NCBI RefSeq assembly: GCF_001939075.1
Contig: NZ_MPTA01000003.1
Coordinates: 245,454 to 309,453 of the forward strand
Origin: Paenisporosarcina indica
Lineage (GTDB): Bacteria > Bacillota > Bacilli > Bacillales_A > Planococcaceae
Direction of reading: 5' to 3'
Length of the DNA: 64,000 bases
In this document: positions 1 to 9,154 of the stretch, in pieces
Position numbering within the stretch: the first letter of the stretch is position 1
Layout: every line of letters begins with the position of its first letter
Notes under the pieces: model-generated
What the model was told of the DNA's origin: nothing
Databases searched by the model: none
What the model saw: only the letters and a program-made list of their open reading frames with translations
Program-made: the position numbers and the translations under genes

Positions 1-793
1 TTGCAGCGGAGCTTCGTGTAAAGAATGCAGTAACACCGCTTTCCTTTATACACTTAATTACAAGTGGGTATGGGTTCTGACGTAAGATTGAGAACACAAT
101 GATTGGGTTGACAACAAGGGCCACAAAGAACATACATCCAATCAAAACGGCAAGTAACTTTCCATAGCTTAGTAACGACTCAATTCCATTTGTAGTAATC
201 GACTCGATCACTAGACCCATAATACCAAATGGTGCAAACTTGATTATCCATGTAACCACTTTTGTTACGGCATCCGAAATATTAGTAATTACCGTTTTCG
301 TTGTAGCAGGAGCATTTTTTAAAGCCAATCCAAGGACAATTGCCCAAGCTAAAATACCAATATAGTTAGCTTCAGAAAGGGCTGTAACAGGGTTAGCGAC
401 AACGTTCAATAGTAAAGTTTTAAGAACGTCAACAACACCGCCAGGAGCTGCCAAATCCTCAGCACCTGTTTTAAGAGTTATACTTACAGGGAAGATAAAA
501 CTTACAATAACTGCGATTAATCCAGCCAAAAACGTTCCTAAAAGATATAGGAAGATAATGGATTTCATATTCGTTTGCTGACCACTTTTGTGTTGAGAGA
601 TGGCCGACATAACCAAGAACAGTACCAAGATCGGTGCAATTGCTTTTAAAGCACCTACAAATAAAGAGCCTAAAATGGTAACAGATTTGGCTGATTCCGG
701 AATCAATACCGCCAAGATGATACCAATAATTAAACCAATAGATATTTGTTTTACTAGACTTATTTGATTCCACTTTTTCAATAGATTTTTCAT
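1..793 (-). CDS. sstT: Na+/serine-threonine symporter SstT, 5' part (runs off window)
   Basis: Partial gene: the start is inside the window and the reading frame is still open at base 1, giving about 264 residues. The protein belongs to the dicarboxylate/amino acid:cation symporter (DAACS) family and most resembles SstT, which imports serine and threonine with sodium across the cytoplasmic membrane. The N-terminus ([17 protein letters not shown]) leads into hydrophobic helices, and a stretch with VANPVTAL and [12 protein letters not shown] is typical of SstT. The last visible residues, FFTRSSAA, are the start of the family's serine-rich substrate-binding re-entrant loop. ATG at 793 follows a GGGGGG ribosome-binding site. 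A divergent open frame at 471-773 is only a shadow of it. Confidence 0.85.
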   Translation of the reverse strand, partial: MKNLLKKWNQISLVKQISIGLIIGIILAVLIPESAKSVTILGSLFVGALKAIAPILVLFLVMSAISQHKSGQQTNMKSIIFLYLLGTFLAGLIAVIVSFIFPVSITLKTGAEDLAAPGGVVDVLKTLLLNVVANPVTALSEANYIGILAWAIVLGLALKNAPATTKTVITNISDAVTKVVTWIIKFAPFGIMGLVIESITTNGIESLLSYGKLLAVLIGCMFFVALVVNPIIVFSILRQNPYPLVIKCIKESGVTAFFTRSSAA

Positions 794-1352
794 AATATTC
801 CCCCCATTAGTTTCAGATAAAATGTCTACATTGACAATATCGAGCCATTCATTTCTCATAGCCCTGTAATAGAATTACGTCTATTACAAATAGATCAGTT
901 CGAAGGAGAAAATCGAAAACCAAATCTGGGAATGGGGTTGTCTATCATCACTAATAAACCACCTTCACTACATTCCACTCTACAAATACAAATGTTTTTC
1001 TATTGAATAGTATTATAAGGAATATTTCGATATTTTACAATACTATTATTGTTATATTAAAGTTGGTAATTATAAACATATTTTGATAAATAATTTAGCA
1101 AACACAATATGTATCGGCAAACTCTCCGGAAGTGATTACTATTTCAAATTCATTTATTACTTCAACTAATATAGGATTTAAATGCCCTCTAATGATATTA
1201 CTAATTGTTTACTCAATTAAATTCATTTGAATTCAACTTCATAATATAGAGAGGGTACAGTAGCTTTGCCATCCTGGATCCTGGGAACCCTTCATTATGT
1301 ATAATAATTTCTTTCTCTTACATCCTTCAATTTGCATGTGAGGTTTACAAAC
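794..1352. other. intergenic region upstream of sstT, no gene seen
   Basis: AT-rich stretch of about 560 bases between the sstT start and the displaced rlmD-like tail at 1353. It should hold the sstT promoter. I looked for a T-box or other amino-acid leader on the minus strand and found no convincing core motif. Confidence 0.5.
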
Positions 1353-1434
1353 AAAAAATCCCCAGAATCCAATTCGGATTCCAGGGCAGGATTAACTCTT
1401 TTTTTCGATTCCAACCAACCAAAAGCTTCAAAAA
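1353..1434 (-). repeat. displaced copy of rlmD 3' end plus terminator (copy 1)
   Basis: Read on the minus strand, this encodes HIFEAFGWLESKK followed by a GC hairpin and a T run. It matches the true end of rlmD at 11596 (HCEAVAWLELKK, then hairpin) at the protein level and through the adjoining terminator. The hairpin arms are GCCCTGGAATCC and GGATTCTGGGG at about 1361-1386. Only the tail is present, so it is a relic, not a gene. A further copy sits at 10043-10125. Confidence 0.7.
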
Positions 1435-1556
1435 TGTGCGGAGTGTAGGTGGCAACACAAGGTTCTAGTGGGTTTTTAATAGCATTTTTCACTATTTACA
1501 TCGGATCAATATTTAGCTCTGAACTACTCTTAGGTAGAATAGCGCTATAAATTAAA

Positions 1557-1590
1557 CTGGAGGTGAAAACCATTCAATTTTCCCCTCCAG
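1557..1590 (-). terminator. terminator of the pst-phoU operon
   Basis: A 13-bp stem (CTGGAGGGGAAAA with TTTTCACCTCCAG) and an 8-base loop lie just downstream of phoU. A T-rich tract follows on the minus strand. Confidence 0.75.
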
Positions 1591-1616
1591 ATTTTGATTC
1601 ACAAATCAGTTTAGTT

Positions 1617-2276
1617 TTATGAATTGAAATCATATATTTGACCTTTAATCAAATATGCTGTACTTTCTGCAATATTTGTTATATGGTCTGCTGTTCTCTC
1701 AAGAAAACGATTTACAAACAATAATTGTACAAGCTGATTTGTTTCTTCTGGATGTCCACTTAGATAAGTAGTAAGTTTTTTATATGTTTCACCACTATAC
1801 TTATCCACTTCATCCTCTAAATCACCAACTTCTTTAGCAAGTAGGATATTTTCCTCTAAAAAAGATTGTAGTGCTTTTCGGAGCATTTCAATCGATAGTT
1901 CTTTCATCTTCTCAAGATGCGTAATATCCAGTAAAGATTCTGTATTACCGATCTTGATAGTCGCTTTTGCAATATTTACAGCAAAATCCCCGACCCGTTC
2001 AATTTCAGATGAAATTTTAAGAACACCAATAATTTCTCGTAAATCCCTTGAAACAGGTGCTTCTTTTGCCATAAGCCAAATTGAGAACTGATTAATATCC
2101 ATTTCAAGATTATCAATAGCTGTATCTCCCTCAATAACTTTTAAAGCAATTCCAACATCCTGTGTTTTTAAGGCCTTAAAAGCTCTTTCTAGAGCAACAA
2201 TTGATTGTTCACCCATTTCGGTGATTTTTCCTTTTAGTTCTTCTAAGTTATTCTCGAAATTCACACGAATACCCAT
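1617..2276 (-). CDS. phoU: phosphate transport regulator PhoU
   Basis: A 219-residue cytoplasmic protein of the PhoU family, which links the Pst transporter to control of the PhoR/PhoP two-component system and limits phosphate uptake. It shows the expected two similar three-helix halves, with acidic metal-binding stretches near residue 50 (EGDTAIDNLEMD) and in the second half (EVGDLEDEVDKYSGE). It is the last gene of the operon, 13 bases after pstB and just before a strong terminator. The ATG at 2276 has an AGGGGG site upstream. Normal length for the family. Confidence 0.95.
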   Translation of the reverse strand: MGIRVNFENNLEELKGKITEMGEQSIVALERAFKALKTQDVGIALKVIEGDTAIDNLEMDINQFSIWLMAKEAPVSRDLREIIGVLKISSEIERVGDFAVNIAKATIKIGNTESLLDITHLEKMKELSIEMLRKALQSFLEENILLAKEVGDLEDEVDKYSGETYKKLTTYLSGHPEETNQLVQLLFVNRFLERTADHITNIAESTAYLIKGQIYDFNS

Positions 2277-2289
2277 TTTTTACCCCCTA

Positions 2290-3141
2290 TTATCCGAATC
2301 GGCCAGTTACATAATCTTCTGTTCTTTGATCCTGTGGTGTAGAGAAAATGTTATCTGTATCATCGTATTCAACTACTTCTCCATTTAAGAAAAACGCGGT
2401 TTTATCAGAGATTCGTGCAGCTTGTTGCATGTTATGTGTAACAATGACAATCGTATAATCCTTTTTCATCGCTGTTATTAGTTCTTCAACTTTTAACGTG
2501 GAGATTGGGTCTAATGCTGAAGTAGGCTCGTCCATTAGAATTACATCTGGTTTCATCGCTATAGCACGAGCAATACACACTCGTTGTTGCTGACCACCTG
2601 ACAAACCAAGTGCTGATGTTTTAAGACGATCTTTTACTTCGTCCCAAATCGCTGCTCCGCGCAAACTCTCTTCCACAAGTTTATTTAATTCTTTTTTATT
2701 TTTTATGCCTTGCATTCTTGGACCATAGGCTACATTGTCATAAATACTCATTGGGAATAGATTTGGTTTTTGAAATACCATTCCCACTTTTGTTCGTAGC
2801 TTGATTACATCATTTGTTTTATAAATGTTTTCGTGATCAATGACAATATCACCTGAAATTTTCACACCATCAATTAAATCATTCATACGGTTTAATGTTC
2901 GTAAAAAGGTTGATTTACCACAACCTGAAGGACCGATTAAAGCAGTAACCTGTTTTTCATGAATATCAAGATATACTCCGAACAAAGCTTGTTTCTCACC
3001 ATAAAATAAATTTAAATCCTTCACATTAATTTTCGTTGTACCTTCTTTAAATTGCTCCATCTGCGAAATACCTTCCCAACTTTGTTTTTTGGTCGTCAGC
3101 TCACCATGTTCTATTACGGATGTGCTCATTAACCTACTCAT
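2290..3141 (-). CDS. pstB: phosphate ABC transporter ATP-binding protein PstB
   Basis: ATPase subunit of the high-affinity phosphate importer. Walker A is GPSGCGKST at residues 70-78 of the longest frame, followed by the signature LSGGQQQR, Walker [13 protein letters not shown] and the H-loop VTHN. The longest frame (283 residues) overlaps the pstA stop by one base but has no clear ribosome-binding site. ATG starts at 3129 (weak GAGTAGG upstream) or at MEQFKEGTT near 3060 (GGGAAGG upstream, long spacing) are possible. Family members are usually 250-270 residues, so the true start is uncertain; function is not. Confidence 0.95.
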   Translation of the reverse strand: MSRLMSTSVIEHGELTTKKQSWEGISQMEQFKEGTTKINVKDLNLFYGEKQALFGVYLDIHEKQVTALIGPSGCGKSTFLRTLNRMNDLIDGVKISGDIVIDHENIYKTNDVIKLRTKVGMVFQKPNLFPMSIYDNVAYGPRMQGIKNKKELNKLVEESLRGAAIWDEVKDRLKTSALGLSGGQQQRVCIARAIAMKPDVILMDEPTSALDPISTLKVEELITAMKKDYTIVIVTHNMQQAARISDKTAFFLNGEVVEYDDTDNIFSTPQDQRTEDYVTGRFG

Positions 3142-3968
3142 TATTTATTGGTTGCTCTGTTTAATTTTTTCGAGATAAATGTTGCTGAAAGATTGATCAC
3201 TAAAATAATTACTATTAAGACAATACCAACTGCAGCAGCAAGTTCAATGTCACCTGACTCTTGCGTTACTAAATACGCATGAACAGTTAAAGTTCTCGCT
3301 GATGAGAAGATACTGTCTGGCATGGCAGCTACTGTTCCTGCAGTTAAGAAAATTGCAGCTGATTCTCCAACTATTCGTCCAATTGAGAGGATAATACCTG
3401 ATAAAACCCCCGGCATTGCACTAGGTAAAATCACCTTATATAATGTTTGTAATTTAGTCGTTCCAAGCGCTAATGAACCTTCACGATACGAAAGTGGCAC
3501 TGTTTTTAATGCTTCTTCTGTTGTTCGGATGATTACAGGTAACACGATAATCGTTAATGTTAATGAAGCTGCGATAATTGACATACCTAATTTTAAGGTT
3601 GTTACAAAGAATACCGCTCCAAACAAACCATAAATAATCGAGGGAATTCCTGTTAAACTTTCTGTTGCAAAGCGAATTGTTCTTACTAATCGCCCTTGCT
3701 TAGCATATTCTTGTAAATAAACCGCCGCGAATATCCCGATAGGTGTTGCAATGATTAACGAAATAAGAATTGTGTATATAGTTGTTACGATCATTGGCCA
3801 TATACCACCACCACCGGTTGGAGAATAATCTCCAAAGATGAAACTGAAGCTAATTAAATTAATGCCTTTATAAAAGATAAATCCAACTATCATAACAAGG
3901 ACGGCAACCGATAAGAAAGCTGATATCCATAAAAGTCCACGTAACAATTTATCTTTTAATTGTATCAT
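3141..3968 (-). CDS. pstA: phosphate ABC transporter permease PstA
   Basis: Membrane permease of the Pst phosphate importer, about 275 residues with six predicted transmembrane segments and the permease EAA-type loop ([20 protein letters not shown]). I chose ATG 3968 (MIQLKDKL) because GGGAGGT lies eight bases upstream. A longer start at 3989 would overlap pstC and lacks a site. pstC ends at 3970, so the two genes are essentially contiguous and probably translationally coupled. Confidence 0.95.
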   Translation of the reverse strand: MIQLKDKLLRGLLWISAFLSVAVLVMIVGFIFYKGINLISFSFIFGDYSPTGGGGIWPMIVTTIYTILISLIIATPIGIFAAVYLQEYAKQGRLVRTIRFATESLTGIPSIIYGLFGAVFFVTTLKLGMSIIAASLTLTIIVLPVIIRTTEEALKTVPLSYREGSLALGTTKLQTLYKVILPSAMPGVLSGIILSIGRIVGESAAIFLTAGTVAAMPDSIFSSARTLTVHAYLVTQESGDIELAAAVGIVLIVIILVINLSATFISKKLNRATNK

Positions 3969-3969
3969 C

Positions 3970-4884
3970 TTAGTTACCTCCCTTCGCACTAATTTTTGCT
4001 AATACAAAATTCAAAATTAATATAAATGAGAATAAAACAATTCCAGTTGCAAATAACATGTCTTGATGCGTTCCGAATGCATAACCCATTTCTAATGCAA
4101 TATTTGTTGTTAGTGGACGAACACTATCTGTTAAGCTAGTTGGAACGATTAAACTATTACCCGCTACTAAGATAACTGCCATCGTTTCCCCAATTGCTCG
4201 ACCTAAACCTAATACGATTGCCGTCATAATCCCTGATTTCGCTGCTGGTACAATGACTTTGAAGATTGTCCCAATATGGGATACTCCTAGGGCTAATGAT
4301 CCTTCACGATATGTTTGTGGGACAGCACGGATTGCTGTCTCTGCTACAGTCACAATTGTTGGTAACATCATGATGGCCAGCACAAGAATAACCGCTAATA
4401 AGCTTTGCCCTTTCACTAAACCAAAAGTATTTTGTAAAAACGGAACAATGATTGCAAGTCCAAATACACCATATAATACAGATGGGATACCTGCTAGCAA
4501 CTGAATTGCTGGTGAAATAATTTTAGCTACCCTTTTAGAGGCAATCTCTGCTAAGAAAATAGATGTAAATAAACCAATTGGTACCCCAATAATTAATGCT
4601 CCAATTGTTGCAAAGATAGATGCAACAATCATTGGGAATATACCGAATTTATCTTCACTCGGTACCCAATCCTTACCAAAAATAAAGTCTATAAAGCTAT
4701 AGCCCTCTGCTACAAAGGGATGAGCTCCTTTGTAAAATACAAATCCAATGATAAGCACTAATGTTAATACTGAGAGAAGGGCACAAATCAAGAAAATTCT
4801 TGAAGACATCTTCTCTAACATATACTTCCTTTTATTTGCTTTATCGATTACTACGACCTGCTTGTTATTTGTTGGGATAGACAC
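3970..4884 (-). CDS. pstC: phosphate ABC transporter permease PstC
   Basis: Partner permease to PstA in the high-affinity phosphate importer, about 304 residues, with a cytoplasmic N-terminus and six membrane helices. The EAA-type loop reads [20 protein letters not shown], closely parallel to PstA. The best start is GTG at 4884, with GGAGG eight bases before it. The longer TTG-initiated frame at 4899 would begin inside that ribosome-binding site. It lies between pstS and pstA in the usual order. Confidence 0.95.
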   Translation of the reverse strand: MSIPTNNKQVVVIDKANKRKYMLEKMSSRIFLICALLSVLTLVLIIGFVFYKGAHPFVAEGYSFIDFIFGKDWVPSEDKFGIFPMIVASIFATIGALIIGVPIGLFTSIFLAEIASKRVAKIISPAIQLLAGIPSVLYGVFGLAIIVPFLQNTFGLVKGQSLLAVILVLAIMMLPTIVTVAETAIRAVPQTYREGSLALGVSHIGTIFKVIVPAAKSGIMTAIVLGLGRAIGETMAVILVAGNSLIVPTSLTDSVRPLTTNIALEMGYAFGTHQDMLFATGIVLFSFILILNFVLAKISAKGGN

Positions 4885-4944
4885 TCTTAATTCCTCCAAG
4901 ATTCCGTTAAAAATTATGTTGTTGTCTTCCTTTTATGATGTTCA

Positions 4945-5787
4945 TTATTTTACAGGGATTGCTCCTGCTTCTGCTGCGATGAGTTGTCCATCTTCACTTA
5001 AAATGAAATCTATAAATCGTTGTCCAGCATCTGTTAATTTTCCTTCTTTATAAACAAACAAGAACGGTCTAGACAATCTGTATTTTTCCAGTAGAACATT
5101 TTCCGGACTTGCTTTTACGCCATTAATATCCATAGTTGAAATCGATTCATCGATATATTCAAATGAGATAAAGCCAACAGCATGTTTATTATTCGCAACT
5201 GTTGTTTTTATATTTCCATTTCCACTTGCGATAATTGCGTTTCTTATTAACTCACCAGAACTGTAGCCTACGATTTCTTGGAACGCATCACGTGAACCTG
5301 ATCCATCCTCACGAGAGACGACTACGATTTCCATGTCAGCTCCACCTAGTTCATTCCAGTTCGTCACTTCTCCAGTAAAAATCTGCTTTATTTGTTCCAT
5401 CGTAAGATCTTTTACTTTGTTACTTGGATGAGCCACTACTACAATTCCATCATAAGCGATAACGACTTCCTTCAAACCAGCCGCTTTTTCTTCTTCTTTT
5501 AAATCCCGTGAAGACATCCCGATCTCCGACACTCCACTGATTGCATTGGTAATTCCGGCAGAAGAACCAATTTGATTAATTTCAATTTTTGTATTATCTT
5601 CCTCTGCATATTTTGCTGCTAATTTTTCACCAAGAGGCCCTACAGATGTTGATCCTGAAATAGATACAGTAGCATTACTACCATCTGACGTTTTTGTATC
5701 ATTATTAGTATTGCTTGTACATGCTGATAGTACAGCAAGTATAGATAGCATTAATAATCCCATTTTAATTTTTTTAAAACTTATCAT
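4945..5787 (-). CDS. pstS: phosphate-binding lipoprotein PstS
   Basis: Extracytoplasmic phosphate receptor of the Pst transporter, 280 residues. The N-terminal signal peptide ends in a lipobox (LSAC, Cys23), so the protein should be lipid-anchored on the outer face of the membrane. Phosphate-pocket signatures are visible: SGSTSVGPL, SSRDLKEEE and SREDGSGSRDAF. The start at 5787 follows a GGAGGT site. First gene of the operon, directly behind PhoP boxes, so it should be induced by phosphate starvation. Confidence 0.96.
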   Translation of the reverse strand: MISFKKIKMGLLMLSILAVLSACTSNTNNDTKTSDGSNATVSISGSTSVGPLGEKLAAKYAEEDNTKIEINQIGSSAGITNAISGVSEIGMSSRDLKEEEKAAGLKEVVIAYDGIVVVAHPSNKVKDLTMEQIKQIFTGEVTNWNELGGADMEIVVVSREDGSGSRDAFQEIVGYSSGELIRNAIIASGNGNIKTTVANNKHAVGFISFEYIDESISTMDINGVKASPENVLLEKYRLSRPFLFVYKEGKLTDAGQRFIDFILSEDGQLIAAEAGAIPVK

Positions 5788-5858
5788 TTCTTACCTCCAA
5801 GAAATTTGTTAGGAACTTTTCATGACGTATTCTGTCTACTACTAGAATAATTGCCTAG

Positions 5859-5937
5859 TGTAAATATTTAAGACGATATTTGTAAAGGTATTGTAAATTT
5901 TATTAAAAACAAGATGTTTTATGTTAAATATTGTTAA
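5859..5937 (-). promoter_or_regulatory. PhoP-box repeats upstream of pstS
   Basis: On the minus strand, two pairs of direct repeats fit the Bacillus PhoP consensus TT(A/T/C)ACA. TTAACA occurs at 5932-5937 and 5922-5927 (10-bp step), and TTTACA at 5892-5897 and 5881-5886 (11-bp step). A fifth TTTACA is at 5859-5864. Helically phased repeats directly before pstS are the expected PhoP binding array. Confidence 0.85.
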
Positions 5938-6076
5938 AGTTGACTAAGGATATAACTTATGATGAGTTTAATTTGAAATTATAATACGTTCCACTTATTT
6001 CACAATGATTCTAAATTGTTTATTTAGTTTCTTATTAAGAAATTAAATTGAATTATTAAGCACAGAAACAAAAAAA

Positions 6077-6112
6077 TGCTCAAAAATTCAACTTTGAATG
6101 AATCTTTGAGCA
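6077..6112 (-). terminator. intrinsic terminator upstream of the pst promoter
   Basis: The stem TGCTCAAAGATTCA with TGAATTTTTGAGCA is followed by a T run on the minus strand. It would shield the pst promoter from upstream transcription. Confidence 0.7.
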
Positions 6113-6361
6113 ATTTACGTTTATATTATTTTATTTACACTATCTCTGCTTCGATTAAACCTTTCGAGGAAATATCCAACTGATTGTTTCAAATAACATC
6201 AAAGATGAAGGTGGGCTTATGTAAGAATCGTTTCTAATAACCTAGAACCAATCCTTTTTTAGAGATTCTCGTTAAGAATAAAAGCACATTTTAAATGTTT
6301 GCTATTTGCGGGCGTTCGCATACGGCTACTATTGAGCTGACCGTGCCTTTATTGAGTTGCA

Positions 6362-6395
6362 AAAACGCATGACATTTTTGCGTGTCATGCGTTTT
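6362..6395 (-). terminator. terminator after the DUF1801 gene
   Basis: Near-perfect hairpin, AAAACGCATGACA with TGTCATGCGTTTT, just past the stop of the gene ending at 6414. Confidence 0.75.
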
Positions 6396-6413
6396 CCAAT
6401 AAGATGTGATGTA

Positions 6414-6785
6414 TTATTTCCGCCAAAAATCCGTATATTCTGCTTTATCCTGAATATTAAATTCAATCATTTTCTCAAGCAATTCGTAATTTACCGGCTT
6501 ATTCCACGGAATTCTAATCAAGCCTTTGGTAGCGCTGTATCCAGCCTGTGCAATGTCATCGGCAAAGTTCGCAATGCCTACTTCTTCGGGTGAAACGCTC
6601 AAATGTTGCTTCGCTGTGGAGAAGCCGATGATAAATGTACCGTGATCGGAAAACATTGGCGTATTCCACTTGATTTGCGGTTCCAAATTCGGGAATTTAT
6701 TAGCAACCCACGCCAAAATTCCCTCTGTTCGGTCGCGATGGTCGGGGTTATCGATACCTGCTAAATATGTTTCAAAAACCTCCAT
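6414..6785 (-). CDS. DUF1801 family protein (YdhG-like)
   Basis: A 123-residue soluble protein of the DUF1801 family, which has a TATA-box-like fold and includes Bacillus YdhG, described in databases as a possible iron chaperone. Family hallmarks are the N-terminal YLAGI, the [16 protein letters not shown] strand pair and the C-terminal GLIRIPW stretch. ATG at 6785 has an AGGAGGG site. It stands alone with its own terminator. The biochemical role is not established by anything visible here. Confidence 0.85.
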   Translation of the reverse strand: MEVFETYLAGIDNPDHRDRTEGILAWVANKFPNLEPQIKWNTPMFSDHGTFIIGFSTAKQHLSVSPEEVGIANFADDIAQAGYSATKGLIRIPWNKPVNYELLEKMIEFNIQDKAEYTDFWRK

Positions 6786-6867
6786 GTTGTTCCCTCCTAA
6801 AATTAATATATTCTCGTTTTAGAAAAGTCACTAAAATCCAGTTCTTCAAATTCGAATTCATTCTTAA

Positions 6868-7575
6868 CTAATACCCATAAAAGGCATCTTTTTTGATATT
6901 CTTTTTTGAAATATTATGATTTTGTAAATAAACGGAAGTGGAATCTACCATTTCTTTCGGCCCAGCAATTAAGTATTTACCATCGTTCTTATATAGAGCA
7001 GTAAACTTATGTATCTCCTGATATAAGTCATCCCTTGAATCAAGGTAAGTTACACTTATTGATGGATTGTTAGCAATTGCATCAAGCTCTTCTTTATATA
7101 TAAATGACTTGTTGCTATCAATATAGAGAAGATGTATTTGTTTCTCGACTCGATTCCCTTCAGCCTCGATTTGTTTTAACATCGACCGAAATGGTGTAAT
7201 TCCAATCCCACCTGCAACCAGGAGTGAAGGACTGTTATCTTTTAGATAAAAAGACCCAACAGGACCACTCATACTAACTTTCATTCCCTTTTTTAATTCT
7301 AACATCGCTTTCTTAAACTCACTTGGATTATCGTTAATTTTCATTGTAATTTGAACAATATTCTCTATTGATGCAGATGGCAAAGTGAACGGTCGTGTTG
7401 GCTTCTTTATTTTCTTATGAGTAATACTAAACAAACCATGTTGCCCTGCTTTCCAGGTTAAATCTTTCTCTTTTTCAAATAGAAAGGTATATACATCTTC
7501 TGATTCTTTGTAGCTTTCTAAAAATAATAATTCTCTCTTTTTGAATATCGGTAATATATCTTGAAAAAAACTCAT
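6868..7575 (-). CDS. FAD-dependent oxidoreductase, ferredoxin-reductase type
   Basis: A 235-residue flavoprotein of the ferredoxin-NADP reductase superfamily. The FAD-binding barrel occupies roughly residues 10-105, with the flavin motif RPFTLPSA near 60-67. The NAD(P)-binding half contains GGIGITPFRSM. There is no iron-sulfur or haem domain, so it would need a separate partner. It lies 57 bases after the AHSA1 gene in the same orientation and may share the ArsR-controlled transcript. Substrate unknown. Confidence 0.8.
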   Translation of the reverse strand: MSFFQDILPIFKKRELLFLESYKESEDVYTFLFEKEKDLTWKAGQHGLFSITHKKIKKPTRPFTLPSASIENIVQITMKINDNPSEFKKAMLELKKGMKVSMSGPVGSFYLKDNSPSLLVAGGIGITPFRSMLKQIEAEGNRVEKQIHLLYIDSNKSFIYKEELDAIANNPSISVTYLDSRDDLYQEIHKFTALYKNDGKYLIAGPKEMVDSTSVYLQNHNISKKNIKKDAFYGY

Positions 7576-7632
7576 TTCCCACTCTCCTATGCGTTAGCTT
7601 TAAACTAAAAAAACATGTTCAGAGGTTTGGTC

Positions 7633-8022
7633 TTACATTTCCTCTAAGACTTTTTTAAGTTCTTCGACCTTACTCGCCCAACCATATTTCGCACCATTGT
7701 ACGCTTGATCTTCTTTTTCGAATCCCGTATGTTCGAGATGTAAGTTGGTTGTTCCATCTTCTTGCTTCAATGTCCATGTGACTACTGTGTTTATTGGGCC
7801 ACCTATCCATGTGTAAGATAACTTATAAGGTTCGTCCACTACTAATACTTCACAATCTACAATTAAATTCCACTGTTCATTTTTGAATTGACATTTATGT
7901 CCCACGATTGGTTTAAAGTTATTTTCCATTATCCATTTTGCAAGAGTATCCGGATCTGTTAAAGAGTTCCACACTGTATTGATTGAACTTGTAAACTGAA
8001 AATCTAATGATATATCTGCCAT
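7633..8022 (-). CDS. AHSA1/SRPBCC domain protein
   Basis: A 129-residue single-domain START-like (SRPBCC) protein of the AHSA1 group. It begins with the usual strand (DISLDFQFTSSINTVWNSLTD) and closes with the long C-terminal helix. Its gene starts four bases after the ArsR-family regulator gene, a pairing that is very common in Bacillales; the AHSA1 protein is thought to bind a hydrophobic ligand. ATG at 8022. The actual ligand cannot be read from the sequence. Confidence 0.85.
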   Translation of the reverse strand: MADISLDFQFTSSINTVWNSLTDPDTLAKWIMENNFKPIVGHKCQFKNEQWNLIVDCEVLVVDEPYKLSYTWIGGPINTVVTWTLKQEDGTTNLHLEHTGFEKEDQAYNGAKYGWASKVEELKKVLEEM

Positions 8023-8026
8023 TATT

Positions 8027-8350
8027 TTATTCCTCCGATAATAAATTTTTTAAAAGTGCTATATTTCCCATCCAAAATTTCTCGTAAAAGGACACCCAAT
8101 CTTTAATTTCCTGTAGGGGAGCGGGAATTAGTCGAAACCTTGTTTCTCTACCAACTTTACGGTCAGCAACTAGACCAGCTTCTTTAAGGATCGCCAAGTG
8201 TTTTGAAACAGCCGTACGTCCCATTTGAAATTGAGGAGTTAATTCGTGAAGAGGTAACTCTTCTGTTTCTGCCAACAAGCGTAATAATTTTCGTCTTGTT
8301 GGGTCAGCGATGGCTACATAAACATCACGCTCTTGATTTTTCTCGTCCAA
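8027..8350 (-). CDS. ArsR-family winged-helix repressor
   Basis: A 107-residue ArsR/SmtB-type regulator. The DNA-recognition helix is in MGRTAVSKHLAILKEAGLV, preceded by the conserved IADPTRRKLLRLL. No Cys metal site is present, in line with the non-metal subgroup that pairs with AHSA1 proteins. The start is TTG at 8350, placed by a strong GGAGGGAGG sequence. Two inverted repeats overlap its promoter, so it very probably represses itself and the genes behind it. Confidence 0.9.
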   Translation of the reverse strand: MDEKNQERDVYVAIADPTRRKLLRLLAETEELPLHELTPQFQMGRTAVSKHLAILKEAGLVADRKVGRETRFRLIPAPLQEIKDWVSFYEKFWMGNIALLKNLLSEE

Positions 8351-8372
8351 AATACCTCCCTCCTTCTAAATA

Positions 8373-8422
8373 GGACACCAATTAGTGTCTTTATTATAGG
8401 ACAACATTTGGTGTCCGGTCAA
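8373..8422 (-). promoter_or_regulatory. ArsR-gene promoter with two overlapping operators
   Basis: Minus strand: -35 TTGACC (8417-8422), an 18-bp spacer and -10 TATAAT (8393-8398). The spacer itself (8399-8416) is an inverted repeat, GGACA...TGTCC. A second repeat, GACAC...GTGTC, occupies 8373-8390 just past the -10. Both share the GACA(C)/(G)TGTC half-sites, so repressor dimers would cover the promoter from both sides. Confidence 0.85.
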
Positions 8423-8503
8423 TATTATATTCGACATAATGGCATTGGTTTTATTCGCCTATCATTAATTACTGAAAGAAAAACATCAGGAGGAGTGTTG
8501 GAT

Positions 8504-8626
8504 ATGAAAAAGAACCACAAGATTCAAAACGAGGAACTACTATTTCGTACACATGCGCATGTTTCCAGTTTTTATTCACCGCTTACATATCTTCAGTTAA
8601 AATCTGAAACAACACCGAGAAAGTAA
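8504..8626 (+). CDS. possible 40-residue peptide, divergent from the ArsR gene
   Basis: A short frame starting MKKNHKIQNEELLF, preceded by AGGAGG ten bases upstream (TTG 8495 in frame is closer to the site). It lies divergent to the ArsR gene and ends before a hairpin. I do not recognise the product; there is no signal peptide or membrane segment. The ribosome-binding site is the only support, so it may be chance. Confidence 0.25.
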   Translation: MKKNHKIQNEELLFRTHAHVSSFYSPLTYLQLKSETTPRK

Positions 8627-8665
8627 GTAATCGACTAAAAGAAAGGGATCTTGCATCAAAGTAAA

Positions 8666-8714
8666 AGGTGCCAGATTCTACCACAATTCAAAATCGTGTT
8701 AGAACCAAGCACCT
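8666..8714. terminator. hairpin between short ORF and AHSA1 pseudogene
   Basis: Long imperfect palindrome, AGGTGCCAGATTCTA paired with TAGAACCAAGCACCT. It could end transcription from either side but has no strong T run. Confidence 0.4.
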
Positions 8715-8715
8715 C

Positions 8716-9110
8716 TTAAAAATTCTGTTGCTCCGCATGTTTTTTAAAATTGCTTAAAATCGCTTGCCATCCTTATTGCTGCATTTCAATCGGATTAATC
8801 GTTTCAGGATCGAAAACTTCTATTACCTTCGTGTCGTTTTCTTGGGGGATAAAAGTGATTTCAACTTTACTTCCATCTCGTAATGTATAAGAAATGAACT
8901 CCTGGGCACGTACTTCATCATATATGCCGCCAAAATCAAAACCAATGCTTCCATTCTAGTAACAAATTTCAAGCCGACTTTTAAATCATTTTCAGCGTAT
9001 GGCGTATGCCAATCATCAGAGGCATTATTCCACTTCGTTATATAACCCGGCTCCGTCCAGTATTCCCATACTTGTTCAACTGGTGCATGCACTAATTGCT
9101 TCAGCCGTTA
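8716..9110 (-). pseudogene. decayed AHSA1/SRPBCC gene
   Basis: Three pieces of one AHSA1-type protein are readable on the minus strand but in different frames. ITAEAI lies at the N-terminus, then after a shift VHAPVEQVWEYWTEPGYI continues to TRMEA, then after a second shift GFDFGGIYDEV runs on to IEMQQ. There an in-frame TAA interrupts before GWQAILSNFKKHAEQQNF. So it carries two frameshifts and one nonsense codon. The parts line up end to end as one gene, so decay is recent. Confidence 0.85.
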
Positions 9111-9154
9111 TTACCGACAAAACAACTTAGCGGAGGTGAGGGGTCTATCTAAAT

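Larger units (their letters stand above)
5938..6413. other. intergenic region between pstS promoter and the DUF1801 gene
   Basis: Apart from two hairpin terminators (6077-6112 and 6362-6395) I see no gene. The 6116-6350 stretch lies between two minus-strand terminators, which hints at a lost gene, but no recognisable protein fragment remains. Confidence 0.4.

Noticed and set aside
471..773. 100-residue minus-strand frame
   Set aside because: It is a shifted frame inside sstT; the proper frame gives a clean DAACS transporter.
794..1352. T-box leader for sstT
   Set aside because: The conserved T-box core was not found on the minus strand.
1295..1492. 65-residue minus-strand frame as a gene
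   Set aside because: No ribosome-binding site; its only recognisable part is the displaced rlmD tail, so it is listed as a repeat relic.
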